A stretch of 5,200 nt of DNA from JBDHRG01 sp039807445. Its GTDB lineage: Bacteria > Pseudomonadota > Gammaproteobacteria > Competibacterales > Competibacteraceae. Each line of letters starts with the position of its first letter. Positions within the stretch are counted from its first letter, which is position 1. Location: positions 1-5,200 of the forward strand of contig JBDHRG010000245.1 in the NCBI GenBank assembly GCA_039807445.1, read 5' to 3'. The notes beneath the pieces are model-generated. The model did not search any database, was not told where the DNA came from, and worked only from the letters and a program-made list of their open reading frames with translations. Shown piece by piece: positions 1 through 4,878 of the stretch. Position numbers and translations under genes: made by a program.

Positions 1-122
1 GCACCTCGGTCGACCACGGCACCGCGCTCGAGCTCGCCGGCAGCGGCCGCGCCGAACCCGGCAGCCTGTTCGCCGCGGTCGAGTGCGCGCTCGATATCAT
101 CACCCGCTCGCGCGGCGGCTGA
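1..122 (+). CDS. pdxA: 4-hydroxythreonine-4-phosphate dehydrogenase PdxA, C-terminal end only
   Basis: The frame beginning at position 3 gives 39 residues that open with TSVDHGTALELAGSGRAEPG and end at a TGA at 120-122. This is the characteristic C-terminus of PdxA, where a conserved SVDHGTA..LAG segment is followed by a final helix. PdxA is a cytoplasmic, metal- and NAD-dependent enzyme that oxidises 4-phosphohydroxy-L-threonine in the DXP-dependent pathway to pyridoxal 5'-phosphate. The start and most of the protein lie to the left of the window, so nothing can be said about the other metal ligands or the nucleotide site. The identity is supported by position: pdxA directly precedes rsmA in E. 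coli and many other proteobacteria. The gap to rsmA is 103 bases and carries a GC-rich repeat element. Confidence 0.9.
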   Translation, partial: TSVDHGTALELAGSGRAEPGSLFAAVECALDIITRSRGG

Positions 123-130
123 CTACATCG

Positions 131-203
131 ACCCCACCCCAACCCTCGCCAGGGGAGGGGGCAGGCGAGCCTCCCCCTGACAAGGGGGAGGCAGGGAAGG
201 GGT
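131..203. repeat. GC-rich intergenic inverted-repeat element
   Basis: The pdxA-rsmA gap is filled by alternating C-rich and G-rich blocks. The ends are complementary (ACCCC at 131-135, GGGGT at 199-203), and between them lie two nested hairpins. One pairs CTCGCC (145-150) with GGCGAG (164-169). The other is the perfect stem at 169-192, listed separately. The block at 152-158 (GGGGAGG) can also pair with CCTCCCC at 170-176, so alternative folds compete. From memory, C-rich/G-rich elements of this form recur between genes in GC-rich beta- and gammaproteobacteria, which would make it a REP-like dispersed repeat; only one copy is visible here. No T-run follows, so it is not a standard intrinsic terminator. 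Confidence 0.7.
169..192 (+). other. Perfect 10-bp hairpin with GACA loop upstream of rsmA
   Basis: Bases 169-178 (GCCTCCCCCT) are exactly complementary to 183-192 (AGGGGGAGGC), leaving the four-base loop GACA. Nine of the ten pairs nearest the base include eight G-C pairs, so the stem would be very stable in RNA. It ends 18 bases before the rsmA Shine-Dalgarno sequence. In a pdxA-rsmA transcript it could slow RNA decay, attenuate read-through or protect the pdxA 3' end, but which of these applies cannot be told from sequence. Confidence 0.75.
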
Positions 204-210
204 GATCAAC

Positions 211-216
211 GGAGGG
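211..216 (+). promoter_or_regulatory. Ribosome binding site that fixes the rsmA start
   Basis: GGAGGG lies 9 bases before the ATG at 226. It lies downstream of the in-frame GTG at 202, so it supports 226 rather than 202 as the start. The GTG at 202 also falls on the edge of the inverted-repeat element, and its extra eight residues (INGGLDR) do not resemble RsmA. Confidence 0.8.
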
Positions 217-225
217 CTCGATCGC

Positions 226-1029
226 ATGACCACCTCCCACCAGGCCCGCAAGCGCTTCGGCCAGCACTTCCTGCACGACCGCGGCGTGATCCAGCGCATC
301 GTCGACCTGGTCGATCCGCAGCTCGAAGACCACGTGATCGAAATCGGCCCCGGCCTGGGCGCGATCACCCGGCCACTGCTCGAGCGCTGCCGGCGTCTCG
401 AGGTGATCGAGCTCGACCGCGACGTGATCCCGCACCTCGAACGCCGCTGCGAAGGGGTCGGCGAGCTGGTGATCCACCGGCAAGATGCGCTGACGGTCGA
501 CTTCGCGGCGCTGCGCTGCGACACGCGCCCGTTGCGCCTGGTCGGCAATCTGCCTTACAACATCTCGGCGCCGCTGCTGTTCCACGTACTGGCATCCGCG
601 GAACACCTCCGCGACATGCACTTCATGCTGCAGAAGGAAGTGGTCGAGCGCATGGCTGCCGGCCCGGGCGAGCCGGACTACGGGCGCCTGTCGGTGATGC
701 TGCAGTACCGCTGCCGCGTGATTCCGCTGTTCGAGATCGGCCCCGGCGCCTTCGACCCGCCGCCGAAGGTCGACTCGGCGGTGGTGCGGCTGGTGCCGCA
801 TGCGCAGCCGCCGGTCGAGGTGCTCGACGCGGCGCGGTTCGAAGAGCTGGTGCGGCGCGCCTTCGCCCAGCGGCGCAAGACGCTGCGCAACAACCTGCGC
901 GGGCTGCTCGATGCGCAAGCGATCGACGCTACCGGCGTCGATCCGGGTCGCCGGCCGGAGACGCTGTCGCTCGAAGAGTTCGCGCGGCTCGCGAACCGCG
1001 TCGGCGTCCCCCCGAAGTCGTCGTCATGA
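226..1029 (+). CDS. rsmA: 16S rRNA (adenine1518-N6/adenine1519-N6)-dimethyltransferase RsmA (KsgA)
   Basis: RsmA transfers four methyl groups from S-adenosylmethionine to two adjacent adenines in the 3' terminal helix of 16S rRNA, a late checkpoint in 30S assembly. The 267-residue product has the normal family length. Visible landmarks are the N-terminal RKRFGQHFL (residues 8-16), the SAM-binding EIGPGLGAIT (39-48), the acidic IELDRD (61-66) that would hold the ribose, and the catalytic NLPYNIS (108-114). The C-terminal domain shows FDPPPKVDSAVV (176-187) and FAQRRKTLRNNL (213-224). The start at 226 was chosen for its GGAGGG site and because a short N-terminus is usual. The gene overlaps the following transaldolase by 4 bases (ATGA), which implies translational coupling. 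The last residues (PPKSSS) are low in information and may vary freely. No key residue is missing. Confidence 0.97.
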   Translation: MTTSHQARKRFGQHFLHDRGVIQRIVDLVDPQLEDHVIEIGPGLGAITRPLLERCRRLEVIELDRDVIPHLERRCEGVGELVIHRQDALTVDFAALRCDTRPLRLVGNLPYNISAPLLFHVLASAEHLRDMHFMLQKEVVERMAAGPGEPDYGRLSVMLQYRCRVIPLFEIGPGAFDPPPKVDSAVVRLVPHAQPPVEVLDAARFEELVRRAFAQRRKTLRNNLRGLLDAQAIDATGVDPGRRPETLSLEEFARLANRVGVPPKSSS

Positions 1030-2153
1030 GGATCGATCGGAAGATGGACCAGGAACACAATCCGCTGCGCACGCTGAACGCCGCCGGCCAGAGCGTCTGG
1101 TACGACAATATCCAGCGCTCGATGCTGACTTCGGGCGAGCTGGCCCGGCTGATCGAGCGCGACGACTTGCGCGGCATCACCTCGAATCCGTCGATCTTCG
1201 AGAAGGCGATCGCCGGCAGCCGCGACTACGACGCGCAGCTCGCCCGGGAGCTCGCCCGTGTGCCGGCGCCCTCGGCGCGCGAGCTGTTCTTCGCGCTGGC
1301 GGTCGAAGACATCCGCGCCGCCGCCGACCTGCTCGCTGCCACGCACCGCGCCAGCGATGGCGTCGACGGCATGGTCAGCCTCGAGGTTTCGCCCGACCTC
1401 GCGCACGACACCGAGGGCACGCTGCGCGAGGCGCGCGAGCTGCACGCGCGCGTCGATCGCCCGAACGTGATGATCAAGGTGCCGGCGACGCGCGCCGGCA
1501 TCCCGGCGATCGAGCAGTTGACCGCCGACGGCATTCCCGTCAACGTCACGCTGCTGTTCTCGGTCGAGCGCTACCTGGAGGTGGCCGAAACCTACCTGCG
1601 CGGGCTCGAGACGCGGCTGAACAAGGGTCAGCCGGTGGCGCACGTGGTGTCGGTGGCGAGCTTCTTCGTCTCGCGCATCGACAGCGCGCTCGACCCGCTG
1701 CTGGCCGAACAGGCACCCGCGCTCGCGGGCAAGATCGCGATCGCCAACGCCAAGCGCGCCTACGCGCTGTTCCGCGAGCGCTTCGGCGGCGCGCGCTTCG
1801 CCCGGCTCGCGGCCGCCGGTGCGCGCGCGCAGCGCCTGCTATGGGCCAGCACCAGCACCAAGAACCCGGCCTACCCCGACGTGCTGTACTGCGAAGCGCT
1901 GATCGGCACGGACACGGTCAACACCCTGCCGCCGGCCACCTACGACGCCTTCCGCGACCACGGCCGCGTCGCGCCCACGCTCGCTGCGGGACTAGCGGAG
2001 GCCGAGGCGCAGCTCGCCGCGCTCGCCGCGCTGGGCATCGATCTCGCCGCCGTCACCGAGCGGCTCGAGGCCGAGGGCGTGGCGGCGTTCGAGAAATCCT
2101 TCGTCACGCTGCTCGCCGCGATCGAAGCCAAGGCCGGCGCGCTCGCCAGCTGA
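1026..2153 (+). CDS. tal: Transaldolase (mycobacterial/long type)
   Basis: Transaldolase moves a dihydroxyacetone unit between sugar phosphates (sedoheptulose 7-phosphate plus glyceraldehyde 3-phosphate giving erythrose 4-phosphate plus fructose 6-phosphate) in the cytoplasmic non-oxidative pentose phosphate pathway. The 375-residue protein fits the long, mycobacterial-type subfamily, with GQSVWYDNIQR near the N-terminus (21-31) and TSNPSIFEKAI (52-62). By comparison with E. coli TalB, the Schiff-base lysine should be K151 in VMIKVPAT, the acid/base residues D27 (WYDN) and E120 (SLEVSPDL), and NVTLLFS (173-179) a core strand. The start at 1026 overlaps the rsmA stop as ATGA. A second ATG at 1044 (MDQEHNPL) is also reasonable and would drop six residues; neither has a strong ribosome site. 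The gene is not part of the E. coli rsmA-apaG arrangement, so it has been interleaved in this lineage. Confidence 0.93.
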   Translation: MRIDRKMDQEHNPLRTLNAAGQSVWYDNIQRSMLTSGELARLIERDDLRGITSNPSIFEKAIAGSRDYDAQLARELARVPAPSARELFFALAVEDIRAAADLLAATHRASDGVDGMVSLEVSPDLAHDTEGTLREARELHARVDRPNVMIKVPATRAGIPAIEQLTADGIPVNVTLLFSVERYLEVAETYLRGLETRLNKGQPVAHVVSVASFFVSRIDSALDPLLAEQAPALAGKIAIANAKRAYALFRERFGGARFARLAAAGARAQRLLWASTSTKNPAYPDVLYCEALIGTDTVNTLPPATYDAFRDHGRVAPTLAAGLAEAEAQLAALAALGIDLAAVTERLEAEGVAAFEKSFVTLLAAIEAKAGALAS

Positions 2154-2164
2154 GGGACGGCACG

Positions 2165-2551
2165 ATGGTCGGAGCAACCCCGCGCCACGCGATCCGCGTC
2201 ACCGTGCAGACGCAGTACCTGGCGGGGCAGTCGGCGCCCGAGCAGAATCGCTACGCCTTCGCCTACACGATCACGATCGAGAACCTCGGCGAGGTAGCGG
2301 CCAAGCTGCTGACACGGCACTGGATCATCACCGACGCCAACGGCGGCGTGCAGGAGGTACGCGGCGAGGGCGTGGTCGGCGAGCAGCCCTACCTGCGCCC
2401 CGGCGAAGGCTTCCGCTACACCAGCGGCGCGGTGATCACCACCCCGGTCGGCAGCATGCAGGGCAGCTACCAGATGCTGGCCGACGACGGCGCCGAATTC
2501 GACGCCCCGATCCCGGTCTTCACGCTGGCAGTCCCGCGGACGCTGCACTGA
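2165..2551 (+). CDS. apaG: ApaG domain protein (Co2+/Mg2+ efflux-associated)
   Basis: ApaG is a small single-domain beta-sandwich protein with a fibronectin-III-like fold. Its biochemical role is not settled: mutants of the Salmonella homologue CorD have altered cobalt and magnesium efflux, and the same domain occurs in some eukaryotic F-box proteins. The 128-residue product matches the usual length. It has the family landmarks RHWIITDANG (51-60), the glycine-rich loop VRGEGVVGEQP (65-75) and YTSG..ITTPVGSMQGSYQM (85-104). A GAGGGA site at 2152-2157, overlapping the tal stop, stands 7 bases before the ATG. Its frame stays open far upstream through tal, but that part is a GC-rich shadow and not coding. 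The stop overlaps the next start by one base (TGATG), suggesting coupled translation. Confidence 0.95.
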   Translation: MVGATPRHAIRVTVQTQYLAGQSAPEQNRYAFAYTITIENLGEVAAKLLTRHWIITDANGGVQEVRGEGVVGEQPYLRPGEGFRYTSGAVITTPVGSMQGSYQMLADDGAEFDAPIPVFTLAVPRTLH

Positions 2552-3150
2552 TGAGCCTGCGCACCAGCTACACCCTGCTCGCGCCCCTGTACGACGCTGC
2601 GGTCGAGGCGGCGACGCGCGGCGCGCGCAGGCGCAGCCTCGGCTGGCTGGCCGCCGACGCCGGCGAGGTGCTGCTGGTCGGCATCGGCACCGGGCTCGAC
2701 ATCCCCTGGCTGCCCGCCGGTCCGCGCTACACCGGCATCGACTGCACCCCGGCGATGCTCGCGCGTGCCCACGTGCGCGCCGCCGCGCGCACGGAGCTGG
2801 ACCTCACGCTCGCCGAGGGCGACGCGCTGGCGCTGCCCTACCCCGATGCCAGCTTCGACGCCGTGGTGCTGCACCTGATCGTCGCCGTGGTGCCCGAGCC
2901 GGCACGGGCGCTGGCCGAGGCTGCGCGCGTGCTGCGCCCCGGCGGCCGGGCGCTGGTGCTCGACAAATTCCTGCGCCCCGGTCAACATGCTCCGTTGCGA
3001 CGCATCATCAGCCCGCTCGTGGGACGCGTCGCGACCCGCACCGACGTGATCCTCGAACACTGCCTGCCAGCGCAGCTCGCAGTCGTTCGCGACGAGCCGG
3101 CGCTCGCCGGCGGCTGGTTCCGTCACGTCGTGCTGGAAAAACGGGCCTGA
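2551..3150 (+). CDS. Class I SAM-dependent methyltransferase, substrate unknown
   Basis: The 199-residue protein is a single Rossmann-like methyltransferase domain of the Methyltransf_11/UbiE-like kind. Residues 41-50 (LLVGIGTGLD) form the SAM-binding glycine loop and GID (62-64) the end of strand 2. EGDALALPYPDASFDAVV (89-106) is the adenine-contact and motif IV region, and RVLRPGGRALVLDKF (126-140) is the typical post-motif III segment. The IGTGLDIPWLP wording resembles small phospholipid or quinone methyltransferases more than rRNA enzymes, but there is no transmembrane segment or targeting signal and the substrate cannot be assigned. The start is tied to the apaG stop by the TGATG overlap, and the first residues (TSYTLLAPLYDA) match the usual amphipathic N-terminal helix. 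It sits between apaG and apaH, which are directly adjacent in E. coli. It is one of three interleaved genes in this cluster. Confidence 0.88.
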   Translation: MSLRTSYTLLAPLYDAAVEAATRGARRRSLGWLAADAGEVLLVGIGTGLDIPWLPAGPRYTGIDCTPAMLARAHVRAAARTELDLTLAEGDALALPYPDASFDAVVLHLIVAVVPEPARALAEAARVLRPGGRALVLDKFLRPGQHAPLRRIISPLVGRVATRTDVILEHCLPAQLAVVRDEPALAGGWFRHVVLEKRA

Positions 3151-3169
3151 CCTCGGGGAATCACAGACA

Positions 3170-4018
3170 ATGGCGGTTTACGCGATCGGCGACGTCCAAG
3201 GCTGCTACGACCCGCTGCGGCGACTGCTCGACAAGCTCGGGTTCGACCCGGCGGTCGACCTGCTGTGGCTGACCGGCGACCTGGTCAACCGCGGCCCGAA
3301 GTCGGCCGAGACGGTACGCTTCGTCAAGTCGCTCGGCGACGCCGCGGTCACGGTGCTCGGCAACCACGACCTGACGCTGCTCGCGATCGCCGCCGGCCAC
3401 ATCAAGTCCGGCAACAAGGACACCTACCACGACGTGCTCGACGCGCCCGACGCGCACGAGCTGATCGACTGGGTGCGCCACTTGCCGCTGCTGCACCATG
3501 ACCACGATCTCGGCTACACGCTGGTGCACGCCGGCCTGCCGCCGCAGTGGAATCTGCCTCAGGCGCAGGCGTGCGCCACCGAGGTCGAGGCGACGCTGCG
3601 CGGCCCCGGCTGCAACGACTTCCTCGCGCACATGTTCGGCCCCGAGCCGCACGTCTGGCGTGACGAGCTGGCCGGCATCGAGCGGCTGCGCTTCACCGTC
3701 AACGCCCTGACGCGGATGCGCTTCTGCTCGCCCGACGGCGGGCTGTCGCTCGACCAGAAGGGCGCACCGAGCAGCCAGCCGCCGGGGCTGAAGCCCTGGT
3801 TCGAGGTGCCGGGCCGGCGTTCGGCTTCGCTGAACATCGTCTGCGGCCACTGGGCCGCGCTCGGCTATTACCGCGCCCCGGGCGTGTACGCGCTCGACAG
3901 CGGCTGCATCTGGGGCCAGCACCTGACCGCGCTGCGCCTCGACGCCCCCGAGCCGCCCTGCTGCGTCGACTGCGAAGAGATGCGCAAGCACAAGAACCAC
4001 GCCGACAGGGGCATCTGA
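3170..4018 (+). CDS. apaH: Symmetrical bis(5'-nucleosyl)-tetraphosphatase ApaH
   Basis: ApaH splits Ap4A and related Np4N dinucleotides symmetrically into two NDPs and, in E. coli, removes Np4 caps from RNA. The 282-residue length is normal (E. coli about 280). PPP-type metallophosphatase motifs appear in order: GDVQG (7-11), GDLVNRG (36-42), GNHD (64-67), VHAG (119-122) and GHW (227-229). The family-specific WLTGDLVNRGP and KSLGD..VTVLGNHDLTLLAI match ApaH well. The first motif reads GDVQG instead of the textbook GDxHG, so a usual metal-ligand His is Gln here (codon CAA). From memory this form is common in pseudomonad and betaproteobacterial ApaH, so the enzyme is probably active. The C-terminus has a small Cys cluster (C264, C265, C268) of unknown meaning. 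The start at 3170 follows a GGGGAA site 9 bases upstream and puts the first motif at the expected distance from Met1. It lies 19 bases after the methyltransferase. Confidence 0.96.
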   Translation: MAVYAIGDVQGCYDPLRRLLDKLGFDPAVDLLWLTGDLVNRGPKSAETVRFVKSLGDAAVTVLGNHDLTLLAIAAGHIKSGNKDTYHDVLDAPDAHELIDWVRHLPLLHHDHDLGYTLVHAGLPPQWNLPQAQACATEVEATLRGPGCNDFLAHMFGPEPHVWRDELAGIERLRFTVNALTRMRFCSPDGGLSLDQKGAPSSQPPGLKPWFEVPGRRSASLNIVCGHWAALGYYRAPGVYALDSGCIWGQHLTALRLDAPEPPCCVDCEEMRKHKNHADRGI

Positions 4019-4024
4019 TGTTCT

Positions 4025-4092
4025 GGTGATGGGGAATGGGGAATGGGTGAAGCGGGCTTCGGGATCTTCCTCATTCCTGCTCACCCGTCACC
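4025..4092. repeat. Imperfect long inverted repeat between apaH and the RAM gene
   Basis: Bases 4025-4047 face 4070-4092 as an ungapped 23-position stem with 16 Watson-Crick and 3 wobble pairs, the mismatches clustering in an internal loop. Within the loop region a short hairpin GAAGCGGGCTTC (4049-4060) sits on top. The left arm contains two exact copies of GGGGAAT (4031-4037 and 4038-4044). The pattern looks like a decayed copy of a dispersed intergenic stem-loop repeat. No T-run follows, so it is not a normal terminator, and no clear promoter is seen in the same gap. It may separate an upstream operon (to apaH) from a downstream one, but this is inference. Confidence 0.55.
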
Positions 4093-4100
4093 GCTTATCC

Positions 4101-4106
4101 GGAGGG
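4101..4106 (+). promoter_or_regulatory. Ribosome binding site that fixes the RAM protein start
   Basis: GGAGGG stands three bases before the ATG at 4110, a short spacing. It decides the start, because the reading frame is open upstream to 4026 and would otherwise add 28 residues with no resemblance to the family. The whole twelve bases GGAGGGAACATG recur exactly at the start of the minus-strand RRM gene. Confidence 0.75.
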
Positions 4107-4109
4107 AAC

Positions 4110-4388
4110 ATGTACACCGCGCTGGTGCTGCTGAACACCGAGAAGGGCAAGATCAACGAAGTCGCCGAGGCGCTCGCCGACATCCCCGGCATCACCGAGG
4201 TCTATTCGCTGGCCGGGCCGCACGACCTGGCGGCGATCATCCGCGTGCCCGAGCTCGACGGCATCGCCGACGTGGTCACCGGCCACATGCTGAAGATCGA
4301 CGGCATCCGCGACTCGCAGACCCACGTCGCCTTCCGCGTCCACTCGAAGCACGACCTCGAAGACATGTTCGCGATCGGCGAGGGCTGA
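4110..4388 (+). CDS. Stand-alone Lrp/AsnC ligand-binding (RAM) domain protein
   Basis: The 92-residue product is a single alpha-beta RAM domain (Pfam AsnC_trans_reg type) without the helix-turn-helix of true Lrp/AsnC regulators. It begins with the strand MYTALVLLNTEKGK, then helix INEVAEALADIPGI (15-28), then TEVYSLAGPHDLAAIIRVPELDGI (29-52), whose G-PHDL turn is the usual RAM signature. A second helix (DVVTGHMLKIDGI) and the closing strand SQTHVAFRVHSK (69-80) complete the fold. In the family such domains dimerise and assemble into larger rings, and bind amino acids or other small molecules at the interface. Alone, it cannot bind DNA by the usual route, so it may be a sensor or may mix with full Lrp proteins. 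It ends four bases before folA, whose ribosome site lies in its last codons, so the two are probably translated together. The ligand is unknown. Confidence 0.88.
   Translation: MYTALVLLNTEKGKINEVAEALADIPGITEVYSLAGPHDLAAIIRVPELDGIADVVTGHMLKIDGIRDSQTHVAFRVHSKHDLEDMFAIGEG
4380..4384 (+). promoter_or_regulatory. Ribosome binding site for the GTG start of folA
   Basis: GAGGG, inside the last codons of the RAM gene, lies 8 bases before GTG 4393. It supports that GTG as the folA start, and no in-frame ATG lies nearby. Because the site is inside the upstream coding region, folA translation probably depends on ribosomes finishing the RAM gene. Confidence 0.6.
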
Positions 4389-4392
4389 GGCG

Positions 4393-4878
4393 GTGCTGAG
4401 CCTGGTCCTCGCGGTCGCGCGCAACGGCGTGATCGGCTGCGACAATGCCCTGCCCTGGCGGCTGCCGGCCGACCTCGCGCGCTTCAAGCGTCTGACGCTG
4501 GGCAAGCCGGTGGTGATGGGGCGCAAGACTTGGGAGTCGCTCCGCATTCGACCGCTGCCGGGTCGCATCAACATCGTGCTCACGCGGCAGCCGGATTACC
4601 TGGCCGAGGGGGCACGGATCGCCGCTTCGCTGGGCGCAGCCATCGAAGCCGCGGGCTTTGCGCCGGACGTGATGGTGATCGGCGGCGCCGAGATCTACCG
4701 CCAGGCACTGCCGCTGGCCTCACGCGTGTACCTGACCCGGGTCGAGGCCGAGCCCGCGGGCGACGCCTTCTTCCCGGCGCTCGACCCGGCCGAATGGCTC
4801 GAGACCGCGCGCGAGGAGTACCCGGCCGATGCACGCAACCAGCACCCTTACGCCTTTCTCGCTTACGCGCGCCGCTAG
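4393..4878 (+). CDS. folA: Dihydrofolate reductase
   Basis: This enzyme reduces 7,8-dihydrofolate to tetrahydrofolate with NADPH, feeding thymidylate, purine, methionine and glycine metabolism. It is the target of trimethoprim. The 161 residues match the E. coli chromosomal type in length (159). Landmarks are LAVARNGVIG (6-15), the Met20-loop equivalent CDNALPWRLPADLARFK (16-32) with the catalytic acid D27, and MGRKTWESL (42-50) for NADPH phosphate contacts. PLPGRINIVLT (54-64) carries the substrate-binding Arg58, and MVIGGAEIY (94-102) and YLT (113-115) follow. The GTG start is supported by alignment of the first strand with other DHFRs. Its TAG stop (4876-4878) overlaps the stop of the convergent RRM gene, leaving no room for a terminator between them. 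It sits close to apaH as in E. coli, but here points the same way. No resistance-type substitution is evident by eye. Confidence 0.97.
   Translation: MLSLVLAVARNGVIGCDNALPWRLPADLARFKRLTLGKPVVMGRKTWESLRIRPLPGRINIVLTRQPDYLAEGARIAASLGAAIEAAGFAPDVMVIGGAEIYRQALPLASRVYLTRVEAEPAGDAFFPALDPAEWLETAREEYPADARNQHPYAFLAYARR

Noticed and set aside
169..192. The perfect hairpin as an intrinsic terminator of pdxA
   Set aside because: No T-run follows on either strand; on the plus strand the next bases are purine-rich.
202..225. GTG at 202 as the start of rsmA
   Set aside because: It lies on the edge of the repeat element and before the GGAGGG site; the eight added residues do not match RsmA.
678..1643. 321-residue minus-strand open frame across rsmA and tal
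   Set aside because: Both genes on the plus strand have full family motifs; the minus frame is Arg/Ala/Val-rich with no recognisable domain, as expected for a GC-rich shadow.
800..2164. Long upstream extension of the apaG frame through rsmA and tal
   Set aside because: The extension is Arg/Ala-rich and out of frame with two real genes; apaG has a good ribosome site at 2152-2157 and normal length from 2165.
3161..4084. 307-residue minus-strand open frame covering all of apaH
   Set aside because: It is a mirror of apaH codon bias, with no domain and no convincing ribosome site; apaH itself is certain.
4026..4109. N-terminal extension of the RAM protein
   Set aside because: The 28 residues are coded by the stem-loop gap and do not resemble the family; the strong site at 4101 marks the start at 4110.
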